Assembly: GCA_007896885.1 (NCBI GenBank)
Contig: VOIU01000001.1
Coordinates: 186,001-250,000, forward strand
DNA length: 64,000 nucleotides
Source of the DNA: Bacteroidaceae bacterium HV4-6-C5C
Lineage (GTDB): Bacteria; Bacteroidota; Bacteroidia; Bacteroidales; Bacteroidaceae
Reading direction: 5' to 3'
Shown here: in pieces, positions 26,948 through 35,766 of the stretch
Position numbering within the stretch: position 1 is the first letter of the stretch
Layout of the letters: every line of letters begins with the position of its first letter
Program-made: the position numbers and the translations under genes
The notes under the pieces: model-generated
Seen by the model: only the letters and a program-made list of their open reading frames with translations
Told to the model about the DNA's origin: nothing
The model's database searches: none

Positions 26948-27265
26948 ATGTACGCAATCGTAGAAATCAATGGTCAGCAATTTAAAGCTGAAGCTGGTAA
27001 AAAACTGTATGTACACCACATTCAGAATGCTGAAAACGGTACAACAGTTGAGTTTGACAAAGTTCTTTTAGTAGACAAAGACGGTACAGTAACCGTAGGT
27101 GCTCCTGTTATAGATGGTGCTAAAGTTGTTTGCCAAGTTGTATCAAGTTTAGTAAAAGGTGACAAAGTATTGATCTTCCACAAGAAGAAAAGAAAAGGTC
27201 ATCGTAAGTTGAACGGTCACCGTCAACAATTCACTGAGTTAACAATTACAGAAGTAGTAGCTTAA
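26948..27265 (+). CDS. rplU: Ribosomal protein L21
   Basis: A 105-residue protein with the L21 opening [20 protein letters not shown] and the basic C-terminal [19 protein letters not shown] that binds 23S rRNA. It belongs to the large ribosomal subunit. rpmA follows after 24 bases, the universal rplU-rpmA order. Confidence 0.98.
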   Translation: MYAIVEINGQQFKAEAGKKLYVHHIQNAENGTTVEFDKVLLVDKDGTVTVGAPVIDGAKVVCQVVSSLVKGDKVLIFHKKKRKGHRKLNGHRQQFTELTITEVVA

Positions 27266-27289
27266 TCAATTTTAAAACAGTTAGAAGAA

Positions 27290-27559
27290 ATGGCACATAA
27301 AAAAGGTGTCGGTAGTTCAAAGAACGGCCGCGAATCAGCAAGTAAAAGATTAGGCGTAAAGATATTCGGTGGTGAAGCTTGCAAAGCAGGTAATATCATC
27401 ATTCGTCAGAGAGGTACAGAATTCCATCCGGGTAAAAACATCGGTATGGGAAAAGACCACACTCTTTTCGCTTTGGTTGATGGAACAGTAGAATTTAAAG
27501 TAGGTAGAGAAGACAGAAGATATGTATCTGTTGTTCCTGCTGAAAGTGCAGAAGCATAA
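27290..27559 (+). CDS. rpmA: Ribosomal protein L27
   Basis: An 89-residue protein opening [20 protein letters not shown], whose N-terminus reaches toward the ribosomal peptidyl-transferase centre; [15 protein letters not shown] is the family signature. There is no N-terminal extension of the kind cleaved in Firmicutes. It is co-transcribed with rplU and ends at a strong terminator. Confidence 0.98.
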   Translation: MAHKKGVGSSKNGRESASKRLGVKIFGGEACKAGNIIIRQRGTEFHPGKNIGMGKDHTLFALVDGTVEFKVGREDRRYVSVVPAESAEA

Positions 27560-27580
27560 ATATTCCAAATGAATAAAACG

Positions 27581-27617
27581 AAGAGGATGTAACCTTTATG
27601 GTTACATCCTCTTTTTT
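27581..27617 (+). terminator. Terminator of rplU-rpmA
   Basis: A 14-base perfect stem (27581-27594 with 27600-27613; AAGAGGATGTAACC arm), a 5-base loop and a following T-run. Confidence 0.9.
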
Positions 27618-27723
27618 ATAATATCTCTCACAACCCGGAGACATAGAGAGAATAAGTCATTCTGCTCAAAAGCCATCAATCTATATTTTCCCTGATCTTT
27701 ATGACCATTCAGGAATTATCATG

Positions 27724-27731
27724 TATATTTG
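27724..27731 (+). promoter_or_regulatory. -7 promoter box of serS
   Basis: TATATTTG matches TAnnTTTG, 39 bases before the serS ATG. Confidence 0.55.
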
Positions 27732-27770
27732 TGGTTTAAATGAAAAATATATCAAAATAAGTATAAAGAC

Positions 27771-29045
27771 ATGCTTACAATAAAACAAATCACAGAAAAC
27801 ACGGAAGCGGTTATCCGTGGGCTGGAAAAGAAGCACTTTAAACAGGCAAAAGAAGCCATAGAGACTGTAATAGAGGCGAATAACAAACGCAAAACATCTC
27901 AAAATTCATTAGACAACAATCTTGCTGAAATCAATTCCCTATCCAAATCCATTGGCTCACTAATGAAAGAGGGCAAAAAGGATGAAGCGGAAAAAGCTAA
28001 AGCTCGCGTAGCTGAACTAAAAGAGGCTAGCAAAGAGGTACAATTAGCTATGGATCAAGCTACGGAAGAGATGCAAGCGGTACTCTACACAATACCCAAC
28101 TTACCATACGATAGTGTTCCCGAAGGTATAAGTGCTGAAGATAATAAAGTGGAAAAAATGGGTGGAATGGAGACAGAACTCCCTAAAGATGCACTACCAC
28201 ATTGGGAATTAGCAAAAAAATACGATCTTATTGATTTCGACTTGGGTGTAAAAATCACAGGAGCAGGATTCCCTGTATATAAAGGTAAAGGTGCTCAACT
28301 ACAACGTGCGCTTATTAATTTCTTCCTCGATGAAGCCCGCAAGTCAGGATACACGGAAATAATGCCTCCAACTGTAGTAAATGCAGCATCAGGATATGGT
28401 ACAGGGCAGTTACCCGATAAAGAAGGGCAAATGTATCATTGCGAAGTGGATGATCTCTATCTCATCCCCACAGCAGAAGTTCCAGTGACCAACATTTATC
28501 GTGACGTCATCTTGGACGAGAAAGACCTACCTATCAAAAATTGTGCTTATACCCAATGTTTCCGTCGTGAAGCCGGATCATATGGTAAAGATGTGCGCGG
28601 ATTAAATCGTTTGCACGAATTCTCTAAAGTGGAACTGGTACGCATCGATAAACCGGAACACTCTAAAGAGTCACATCAAGAAATGCTCAACCACGTAGAA
28701 GGCCTACTACAAAAATTAGAATTACCTTACCGTATATTGAGACTGTGTGGAGGGGATATGAGCTTTACAGCAGCTCTATGCTTTGATTTTGAAGTCTATT
28801 CGGAAGCACAAAAGCGTTGGCTGGAAGTTAGCTCTGTATCCAATTTCGACACTTATCAAGCCAACCGGCTAAAATGTAGATATCGTACGGGAGAAAAGAA
28901 AACGGAACTTTGCCACACTCTCAATGGTTCTGCATTAGCATTGCCACGTATCGTTGCTGCATTATTGGAAAACAATCAGACCCCGGAAGGTATTCATATT
29001 CCTAAGGCATTGGTCCCATACACAGGCTTTGAGATCATTGATTGA
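27771..29045 (+). CDS. serS: Seryl-tRNA synthetase
   Basis: A 424-residue class II synthetase. The N-terminal long antiparallel coiled coil (about 30-110) binds tRNA-Ser. The catalytic core shows motif 2 (CFRREAGSYGKDVRGLNRLHEF, given in part) and motif 3 (NGSALALPRIVAALLENNQT). It charges tRNA-Ser and tRNA-Sec precursors in the cytosol. It is a single gene with its own promoter and terminator. Confidence 0.97.
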   Translation: MLTIKQITENTEAVIRGLEKKHFKQAKEAIETVIEANNKRKTSQNSLDNNLAEINSLSKSIGSLMKEGKKDEAEKAKARVAELKEASKEVQLAMDQATEEMQAVLYTIPNLPYDSVPEGISAEDNKVEKMGGMETELPKDALPHWELAKKYDLIDFDLGVKITGAGFPVYKGKGAQLQRALINFFLDEARKSGYTEIMPPTVVNAASGYGTGQLPDKEGQMYHCEVDDLYLIPTAEVPVTNIYRDVILDEKDLPIKNCAYTQCFRREAGSYGKDVRGLNRLHEFSKVELVRIDKPEHSKESHQEMLNHVEGLLQKLELPYRILRLCGGDMSFTAALCFDFEVYSEAQKRWLEVSSVSNFDTYQANRLKCRYRTGEKKTELCHTLNGSALALPRIVAALLENNQTPEGIHIPKALVPYTGFEIID

Positions 29046-29101
29046 TTGTTAAGATTATAACACGCTAAAGTCGCAGACAATAATTATATACTACAAAATG
29101 A

Positions 29102-29143
29102 CTGCACTCCAATAGATCATATTTATTGGGGTGCAGTTTGTTT
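29102..29143 (+). terminator. Terminator of serS
   Basis: ACTGCACTCCAATA (29102-29115) pairs with TATTGGGGTGCAGT (29125-29138), one wobble, followed by TTGTTT. Confidence 0.8.
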
Positions 29144-29394
29144 ATGCAAAATCTATTTCAAGGAAGACGAAAGATAATCAACAGCGTAAAGTCTGGAAAA
29201 TTATTTTCCCATTAGCATTACCAAACAACTATACACTGCCAATACTAAATTGAGCAAGCTATTTTGATTATAGATAGGGCGCCAGCCTCCATCAACAATA
29301 CAGCAAAGCCTCATGTTTGTTTTTTTTAAGACTCATTACCCACAGATAGCCAACTTTTTAGCTTAATAGCTTTAGCCATGAAGAAAACATCATG

Positions 29395-29402
29395 TATATT
29401 TG
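29395..29402 (+). promoter_or_regulatory. -7 promoter box of the Nfn fusion gene
   Basis: TATATTTG matches TAnnTTTG, 57 bases before the ATG at 29460. Confidence 0.5.
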
Positions 29403-29459
29403 CATAACATTATCACTCCGGAAGATATTACGTAATTATACCTACAAAATCATACTATA

Positions 29460-31775
29460 ATGAATAAGATTGTTAGCAAAGAACATTTTTCTGAAAAAGT
29501 CTTCAAGTTTATTATCGAAGCACCATTAATAGCCAAGTCACGCAAGGCTGGTCATTTCGTAATAGTGCGCGTGGGTGAAAAGGGTGAACGGATGCCATTG
29601 ACTATAGCAGGATCAGATCCTGTACGTGGGACTATTACTCTAGTCATACAAGAAGTTGGTCTTTCTTCTACCCGCCTATGTGAATTAAATGAAGGGGATT
29701 ATATTACTGATGTCGTAGGTCCTTTGGGGCAAGCTACCCATATCGAAAACTTCGGAACGGTAATTTGTGCCGGAGGTGGAGTTGGTATCGCACCGTTACT
29801 ACCTATAGTACAAGCTCTAAAAGCTGCGGGGAATCGGGTGATCAGCATACTAGCAGGACGTACCAAAGAGTTAATCATTCTTGAAGAAGAGATAAGGAAC
29901 AGCTCCGATGAAGTTATTGTTATGACCGATGACGGATCTTATGGTTCCAAAGGACTTGTAACCAATGGCATTGAAGGCATTATAAAACGCGAAAAAGTCG
30001 ATAAATGCTTCGCTATAGGACCAGCAGTGATGATGAAATTTGTATGCTTGCTAACAAAAAAATATGATGTACCTACTGAAGTATCGTTAAATACAATCAT
30101 GGTAGATGGTACAGGTATGTGTGGAGCCTGCCGTGTGACCATCGGTGGAAAAACGAAATTTGTTTGCGTAGACGGTCCCGAATTTGATGGACATCAGGTT
30201 GACTTTGATGAAATGCTCAAAAGAATGGGAGCGTTTAAAAGCATTGAGCGCGAAGAAATGCACAAATTGGAAGATGCAGATTCCTGCAAAATAGCACTTG
30301 AAAATATTACTCCTACAGAAGATAAAACAAGAAATGCATCTTGGCGGCAGGAATTACGCAAAGAAATGAAGCCCAAAGAACGTACGGCAATACCACGCGT
30401 TCACATGAAAGAACTTGATGCAGAATATCGTTCACACAGCCGCAAAGAAGAGGTCAATTTGGGATTGACGGGAGAACAGGCCATTACAGAAGCTAAACGC
30501 TGCTTAGATTGCGCCAATCCAGGATGTACCGAGGGTTGTCCTGTTGGCATTGATATTCCACGCTTTATCAAATTTATGGAGAAAGGGGAATTTCTTGAAG
30601 CAGCTAAGACTTTAAAAGAGACCAGTGCTTTACCTGCTGTATGCGGACGCGTATGCCCACAAGAAAAGCAATGTGAATCGCGATGTATTCACCTAAAAAT
30701 GAATGGGGAACCTGTTGCAGTAGGTTATCTGGAAAGATTTGCCGCAGACTATGAGCGCGAAAGTGGACAGATATCAGTGCCCGAAATCAAAGAGAAAAAT
30801 GGGATGAAAATAGCCGTGATTGGTTCAGGACCAGCCGGTCTTGCTTTTGCCGGTGATATGGCTAAATATGGATATGATGTAACAGTCTTCGAGGCCCTGC
30901 ATGAAATCGGAGGCGTATTAAAATATGGTATCCCAGAGTTCCGACTGCCGAATAAGATTGTAGACGTTGAGATTGATAACTTGGCACAAATGGGAGTCAG
31001 CTTTGTAAAAGACTGCATTGTAGGAAAAACAATCGGTATTGAAGAATTAAAAGAAGAAGGCTTCAAAGGATTCTTCATTGGATCAGGAGCAGGATTACCC
31101 AACTTCATGAATATTCCAGGCGAAAATTCGATTAACATTCTATCTTCAAATGAATATCTCACCCGCGTAAATCTAATGGATGCGGCAAGTGAAGATTCCG
31201 ACACCCCAGTACCTTTTGGAAAACGTGTCGCTGTAATCGGAGGAGGAAATACCGCAATGGACTCGGTACGTACAGCCCGCAGATTGGGCGCAGATAGAGC
31301 AATGATTATTTATCGCCGTTCGGAAGAAGAGATGCCGGCGCGTATTGAAGAAGTAAAGCACGCCAAAGAAGAGGGTGTAGAATTTCTTACATTGCACAAT
31401 CCGATAGAATATATCCCCGACGAACAAGGACGAGTAAAACAAATCGTGCTTCAGAAGATGAAATTGGGAGAGCCTGATGCTTCAGGGCGAAGAAGTCCGG
31501 TTCCTATTGAGGGTGCAATTGAAACCATAGATATAGACTTGGCAATTGTCAGCATTGGCGTATCACCCAATCCAATAGTCCCCCACTCCATTAAGGGACT
31601 TGATCTAGGTCGCAAAGGAACAATTAACGTAGATGATCAGATGCAATCATCAATCCCAATGATTTATGCGGGTGGAGACATTGTACGAGGAGGCGCTACC
31701 GTAATATTAGCTATGGGAGATGGGCGTAAAGCAGCTTTTTCAATGCACGAAGCATTAAAAAAAGAGATCTGCTAA
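29460..31775 (+). CDS. Fused NfnA-NfnB-type NAD(P)H:ferredoxin oxidoreductase (SudBA/GltD-like)
   Basis: A 771-residue fusion. Residues about 1-265 are a ferredoxin-NADP reductase-like module with an FAD segment (RMPLTIAGSD), a nucleotide site (CAGGGVGIAPLLP) and a [2Fe-2S] cysteine set (TGMCGACR, then KFVCVDG). Residues about 320-771 are GltD-like: Cys clusters CLDCANPGCTEGCPVG and CGRVCPQEKQCESRC for [4Fe-4S] centres, GSGPAGLAFAGD for FAD, and GGGNTAMDS for NADPH. In NfnAB the two halves are separate subunits of an electron-bifurcating transhydrogenase; databases often call the fusion a glutamate synthase small subunit. No glutamate synthase large subunit lies next to it, which favours the Nfn role. 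Confidence 0.87.
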   Translation: MNKIVSKEHFSEKVFKFIIEAPLIAKSRKAGHFVIVRVGEKGERMPLTIAGSDPVRGTITLVIQEVGLSSTRLCELNEGDYITDVVGPLGQATHIENFGTVICAGGGVGIAPLLPIVQALKAAGNRVISILAGRTKELIILEEEIRNSSDEVIVMTDDGSYGSKGLVTNGIEGIIKREKVDKCFAIGPAVMMKFVCLLTKKYDVPTEVSLNTIMVDGTGMCGACRVTIGGKTKFVCVDGPEFDGHQVDFDEMLKRMGAFKSIEREEMHKLEDADSCKIALENITPTEDKTRNASWRQELRKEMKPKERTAIPRVHMKELDAEYRSHSRKEEVNLGLTGEQAITEAKRCLDCANPGCTEGCPVGIDIPRFIKFMEKGEFLEAAKTLKETSALPAVCGRVCPQEKQCESRCIHLKMNGEPVAVGYLERFAADYERESGQISVPEIKEKNGMKIAVIGSGPAGLAFAGDMAKYGYDVTVFEALHEIGGVLKYGIPEFRLPNKIVDVEIDNLAQMGVSFVKDCIVGKTIGIEELKEEGFKGFFIGSGAGLPNFMNIPGENSINILSSNEYLTRVNLMDAASEDSDTPVPFGKRVAVIGGGNTAMDSVRTARRLGADRAMIIYRRSEEEMPARIEEVKHAKEEGVEFLTLHNPIEYIPDEQGRVKQIVLQKMKLGEPDASGRRSPVPIEGAIETIDIDLAIVSIGVSPNPIVPHSIKGLDLGRKGTINVDDQMQSSIPMIYAGGDIVRGGATVILAMGDGRKAAFSMHEALKKEIC

Positions 31776-31803
31776 CTCCCCAGAAAGAACATACATATCC
31801 AAA

Positions 31804-31846
31804 AATAAGCCCCGTCAAAATATATATTGACGGGGCTTATTTTATT
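31804..31846. terminator. Bidirectional terminator of the Nfn fusion gene and panD
   Basis: A perfect 15-base stem (31804-31818 with 31827-31841, AATAAGCCCCGTCAA arm), T-rich on the plus side and with the complementary A-rich side for minus-strand panD. Confidence 0.85.
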
Positions 31847-31864
31847 ATGGTTAAAAAACAAAAG

Positions 31865-32218
31865 TTATTTAACGATCTTATTCGTTGCTGGATCAGGAAA
31901 AACCAACTGAGGTTTAAAAGTCTTAGCTTCTTCAAAATCCATTAAAGCATACGACATAATTATGATAATATCACCCGGTTGAACCTTACGTGCAGCAGCA
32001 CCATTCAGACAAATCTTTCCTGAACCGCGTTCACCCTTAATGATGTAAGTTTCAAAACGCTCACCGTTGTTATTATCAGCAATATAAACTTTTTCACCGG
32101 CAATCATATTTGCAGCATCCATCAAGTCTTCGTCAATTGTGATGCTCCCCATATAATTAAGGTTTGCCTCAGTGACACAGGCGCAATGAATTTTCGATTT
32201 CAGCACTTCAATCATCAT
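31865..32218 (-). CDS. panD: Aspartate 1-decarboxylase
   Basis: A 117-residue pyruvoyl enzyme that makes beta-alanine for pantothenate. Starting at the ATG at 32218 puts the self-cleavage site at Gly24-Ser25 (NYMGSITID), the same numbering as E. coli PanD; the frame extends upstream to 32263 but would overlap panC and shift this. Ser25 becomes the pyruvoyl group. It follows panC after 25 bases, and PanC uses its product, so the two form a pathway operon. Confidence 0.95.
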   Translation of the reverse strand: MMIEVLKSKIHCACVTEANLNYMGSITIDEDLMDAANMIAGEKVYIADNNNGERFETYIIKGERGSGKICLNGAAARKVQPGDIIIIMSYALMDFEEAKTFKPQLVFPDPATNKIVK

Positions 32219-32243
32219 AAAGCCATCCTCTTTCTTTAGTTTA

Positions 32244-33083
32244 TCAATATTTAATGTTATCAATTAAGCGGACTTCACCGCAAAATACCGTGATACATCC
32301 CACTGCATACTCCGTATCACTCCACTGTGAAATAGGTTGCAAGGTATCTCCATCTACAAGTTCAAAATACTCCAAACGTAACCCAGGGGCATTATGAATA
32401 GAATCTTGTACAAACAAAACAGTTTCCATAACAGTGTGCGTTTTTGCAAACGCACGACTTTCGAACAATGTTTTCGATATCATAAGGGCATTGTCACGTT
32501 CCCGTACAGATAGCCGAGCATTACGGCTACTCAGAGCAAGACCATCTTCCTCCCGTACAATAGGGCATCCAACAATCTCAAGAGACAAATTCATCCGTCG
32601 CACCATTTCACGTATTATAGCCAACTGTTGAAAGTCTTTCTCACCAAAGTAAGCCCTAGTGGGTTTAACAGCATCAAACAATTTACTCACAATCTGGCAC
32701 ACCCCGTTAAAGTGTCCCGGGCGAAATTGCCCTTCCATAACAGTATCCAAAGGAGCAAAGTCAAAATGTCTGGTGTCCGGCTCAGGGTACATCTCCAGAA
32801 CAGCAGGCACAAATGCGTAAGTGGCCCCACAAGCTTCCAACAAACGACTATCAGAATCAAACGTACGTGGGTACTTTTCTAAATCCGACTTATCATTAAA
32901 CTGAGTAGGATTTACAAAAATACTCACAACAGTTATATCATTATCGGAAACACTACGATTTACCAAGGACGCATGACCATGGTGCAAAGCACCCATTGTA
33001 GGAACTAGCCCTATCTTCTTCCCTCCCGACCGAAAAGGCAAAAGTTCCATTTGTAAATCCTTGATAGTATGTATTATTTTCAT
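32244..33083 (-). CDS. panC: Pantothenate synthetase
   Basis: About 279 residues from the ATG at 33083 ([10 protein letters not shown]); an upstream in-frame extension to 33140 lacks family support. [10 protein letters not shown] carries the HIGH-type nucleotide motif, and SSRN is the KMSKS-equivalent region. It joins pantoate and beta-alanine with ATP. First gene of the panC-panD pair. The promoter is not clear (TTATTTTG on the minus strand at 33116-33123 is one base off consensus). Confidence 0.96.
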   Translation of the reverse strand: MKIIHTIKDLQMELLPFRSGGKKIGLVPTMGALHHGHASLVNRSVSDNDITVVSIFVNPTQFNDKSDLEKYPRTFDSDSRLLEACGATYAFVPAVLEMYPEPDTRHFDFAPLDTVMEGQFRPGHFNGVCQIVSKLFDAVKPTRAYFGEKDFQQLAIIREMVRRMNLSLEIVGCPIVREEDGLALSSRNARLSVRERDNALMISKTLFESRAFAKTHTVMETVLFVQDSIHNAPGLRLEYFELVDGDTLQPISQWSDTEYAVGCITVFCGEVRLIDNIKY

Positions 33084-33284
33084 TTCTCTAATTACTGATT
33101 TATTAAAAAACGATGCAAAATAAACTATTATTTGCCACATAAAGAAGAGAAAATCTAAATTAATCCCGCTAAAGTAATCTAAAGAAGAAACAAACCTCTT
33201 ATTTACAAGTTGATATACAATGAGTTAACAAAACATAAGGAATTATAGAGTAAGGTAATTTGCCTAAGTCGCCATTTTTTTTTA

Positions 33285-33292
33285 TATCTTTG
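33285..33292 (+). promoter_or_regulatory. -7 promoter box of the GT5-like gene
   Basis: TATCTTTG fits TAnnTTTG; a TTTG at 33259-33262 is 22 bases upstream, slightly beyond the ideal spacing. Confidence 0.5.
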
Positions 33293-33317
33293 CAGAATAA
33301 TTGAGAATATCGTTATT

Positions 33318-34145
33318 ATGACAAAGGCAAACAAGGTTTTATTCATAACACAAGAAATCACTCCTTACGTTTCAGATTCCGAGATGGCCCTCACTGGCAG
33401 ACACCTGCCTCAAGCTATTCAGGAAAAGGGTAGAGAAATAAGAACATTTATGCCTAAATGGGGAAATATTAACGAACGCAGAAACCAACTGCATGAAGTA
33501 ATACGCCTTTCAGGCATGAATCTAATCATTGACGATACCGACCACCCGCTAATTATTAAAGTTGCTTCCATTCAATCTGCACGAATGCAGGTTTATTTCA
33601 TTGATAATGACGACTATTTTCAGAATCGCTTGCAAGCAGCGGACGAAAACGGAACCGAATATGAAGACAATGACAGCAGAGCTATTTTTTATGCCCGTGG
33701 AGTATTGGAAACTGTAAAGAAGCTACGCTGGTGTCCCGAAATTATCCACTGTCATGGATGGATAACAGCATTAGCTCCCTTATACATAAAGAAGGCATAC
33801 AAAGACGAACCGTCATTCCGTAGCTCAAAAGTCGTATTTTCTGTTTATGAAGATGACTTTAAGCAAACCTTTGATGAAGAATTTGCAAACAGATTAATGC
33901 TGAAAGGCATTGAAAACAAAGATATTGCAAATTTGAAGACTCCGGTAAGCTATGTTGATCTATGTAAGATAGCCATTGATTATTCAGACGGAGTGATACA
34001 ACAAAGTGAACACGTCAATGAAGAAGTTATGGAATACGCCCGTTTATCCGGAAAACCAGTGTTAAATTATCAATCACCGGAGACTTTTGCGGATGCTTGT
34101 GATGAATTTTATGATATTGTTTGGGACACAACGCAACAAGAATAA
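33318..34145 (+). CDS. Glycogen/starch-synthase-like GT5 catalytic domain, stand-alone
   Basis: A 275-residue protein that matches only the N-terminal half of a bacterial glycogen synthase: VLFITQEITPYVSDSEMAL at the start, IHCHGWITALAPLYIK in the middle. The usual KTGGL lysine motif is degenerate, and the C-terminal GT-B domain that holds the donor site is missing altogether. It ends naturally with an acidic tail, so this looks like a settled short form rather than a fresh truncation. A DUF4270 lipoprotein gene follows after 23 bases. It may be a glucan-binding or regulatory homologue rather than an active synthase. The working GT4 is encoded nearby. Confidence 0.8.
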   Translation: MTKANKVLFITQEITPYVSDSEMALTGRHLPQAIQEKGREIRTFMPKWGNINERRNQLHEVIRLSGMNLIIDDTDHPLIIKVASIQSARMQVYFIDNDDYFQNRLQAADENGTEYEDNDSRAIFYARGVLETVKKLRWCPEIIHCHGWITALAPLYIKKAYKDEPSFRSSKVVFSVYEDDFKQTFDEEFANRLMLKGIENKDIANLKTPVSYVDLCKIAIDYSDGVIQQSEHVNEEVMEYARLSGKPVLNYQSPETFADACDEFYDIVWDTTQQE

Positions 34146-34168
34146 AATTAGAACTAACAAAAATAACC

Positions 34169-35689
34169 ATGAAAGTGAAGCATATAGGGTTACTGCTTTT
34201 CGCTACCGTCCTCACCTTTATAGGATGTGATGACAATACAGGAACATTAGGTATGGACATGCTACCAGGTTCCGACAACATTGAAGCGCATACCATGACA
34301 TTTGATGTCAGTACCCATTCGATATTAGCGGATTCTGTGTTTGCACGAACCAGTAAGGGGTATTTAGGTCGCTTTAGTGATCCGGATTTCGGTTATTATG
34401 AGTGTAGCTTCCTTACCGAACTCAATTGTACCGATGACTTTCAGTTCCCTGCCGTTTACAATGCACAGAAAAAGACAGGTACTATGGCAGGAGACTCTGT
34501 TGTAGCAACACGCTTAGTGGTGTTTTATTCTTCATGGTTCGGTGATTCATTGAATGCATGTAGAATGAGTGCTTATGAATTAAATAAGAAACTGGAAAGG
34601 AACCGCTATACCAATGTAAAACCAGAGCTATACTACAGCCCTAACGATTTACTCGGACGCAAAGCATATAGTGCACACGATGAAGCTATTTCCGATTCTA
34701 TTCGTAACGGAACAGACAGTAACGGTAATCCTCTGTACTCACCTCACGTCGCCTTTACTTTAAGCAAAAAATTCGGTAATGACTTACTACAGACTTATCG
34801 TAAAAATCCTCAGTATTTTAAGAACTCTGATGCATTCATTAATAATGTGTTCAAAGGTGTATACATCAAAAGTGATTACGGAGATGGAACAATATTATAT
34901 GTGGACCAAGTGGCACTGCAAATGGAATTTTGCTTCCATGTTGTAGATAGCTTGGGAGTAGCCTTAAAAAAGAAAGCTCCTCATCAGGATCAAGATTCAT
35001 TAGCATACCGTTGGGCAACTGCTTTTGCTTCAACAAAAGAAGTTATTCAATCCAACCATTTCGCAAGCTCGGATAAGTTAAAGGAAAAAGTAGCGGAAAC
35101 TGACCATACTTATATAAAATCTCCGTCGGGAATATTCACAGAAGCGGCTTTACCTTATGATGAAATTTATCAAAAGCTAAATAACGATACGCTCAATGCT
35201 GTAAAACTGTCATTTACCAATTATAATCAAGATAAAAAATATAACTATAGTATGGATGTTCCATCCAATGTGCTCTTGTTGCGTAAGAAAGATATGAAGT
35301 CATTCTTCGAAGAAAATCAACTACCCAACAATATCACATCGTTTACTGTTACACACAATAATATAAGTAATAATCAGTATACGTTTAGCAACATTGCCCG
35401 TTTGGTTACTACATGCATTAATGAAAAGAAAACTGCACGCAATAAAGCTAAGGCACAAGCGGGTAGTTCATGGAACGCTGCAGCATGGGAGATTCAGTGG
35501 AATAAGGATAATCCTGACTGGAATAAAGTATTGTTATTACCGGTTGTTATTACCTATGATACAAGCTCAGGAAGCAACACTATGACAGGTATCCAACACG
35601 ATTTAAGACCAGGATATGCAAAACTTGTAGGAGGTGATACTGGTAGCAAACTGAAGTTGGAAGTTACTTACAGCACATTTGGCAAATAA
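34169..35689 (+). CDS. DUF4270 lipoprotein
   Basis: About 506 residues from the ATG at 34169, which gives the lipoprotein signal MKVKHIGLLLFATVLTFIGC; the frame also opens at a TTG at 34121, inside the previous gene, which I reject. The mature part begins DDNTGTLGMDMLPGSD and is beta-rich, as in the DUF4270 family of Bacteroidota outer-surface lipoproteins. The function of the family is unknown to me. It is co-transcribed with the GT5-like gene and ends at a strong terminator. Confidence 0.87.
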   Translation: MKVKHIGLLLFATVLTFIGCDDNTGTLGMDMLPGSDNIEAHTMTFDVSTHSILADSVFARTSKGYLGRFSDPDFGYYECSFLTELNCTDDFQFPAVYNAQKKTGTMAGDSVVATRLVVFYSSWFGDSLNACRMSAYELNKKLERNRYTNVKPELYYSPNDLLGRKAYSAHDEAISDSIRNGTDSNGNPLYSPHVAFTLSKKFGNDLLQTYRKNPQYFKNSDAFINNVFKGVYIKSDYGDGTILYVDQVALQMEFCFHVVDSLGVALKKKAPHQDQDSLAYRWATAFASTKEVIQSNHFASSDKLKEKVAETDHTYIKSPSGIFTEAALPYDEIYQKLNNDTLNAVKLSFTNYNQDKKYNYSMDVPSNVLLLRKKDMKSFFEENQLPNNITSFTVTHNNISNNQYTFSNIARLVTTCINEKKTARNKAKAQAGSSWNAAAWEIQWNKDNPDWNKVLLLPVVITYDTSSGSNTMTGIQHDLRPGYAKLVGGDTGSKLKLEVTYSTFGK

Positions 35690-35718
35690 AAAGGCATAAT
35701 AGCAATAATGATAAAATG

Positions 35719-35752
35719 AAAAGAGCTATCCCGAAAAGGATAGCTCTTTTTA
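35719..35752 (+). terminator. Terminator of the DUF4270 gene
   Basis: A perfect 13-base stem (35719-35731 with 35738-35750, AAAAGAGCTATCC arm) ending in a T-run. The opposite strand serves the GH57 gene. Confidence 0.88.
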
Positions 35753-35766
35753 TTAGCTTATAAAGA

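Larger units (their letters stand above)
29046..29459. other. Intergenic stretch between serS and the Nfn fusion
   Basis: Holds the serS terminator (29102-29143) and the next promoter (29395). Between them I see no gene or clear structure. Confidence 0.6.

Noticed and set aside
30749..31204. 151-codon open frame antisense to the Nfn fusion
   Set aside because: Overlaps conserved FAD- and NADPH-binding codons of the sense gene; serine/proline-rich translation typical of a shadow frame.
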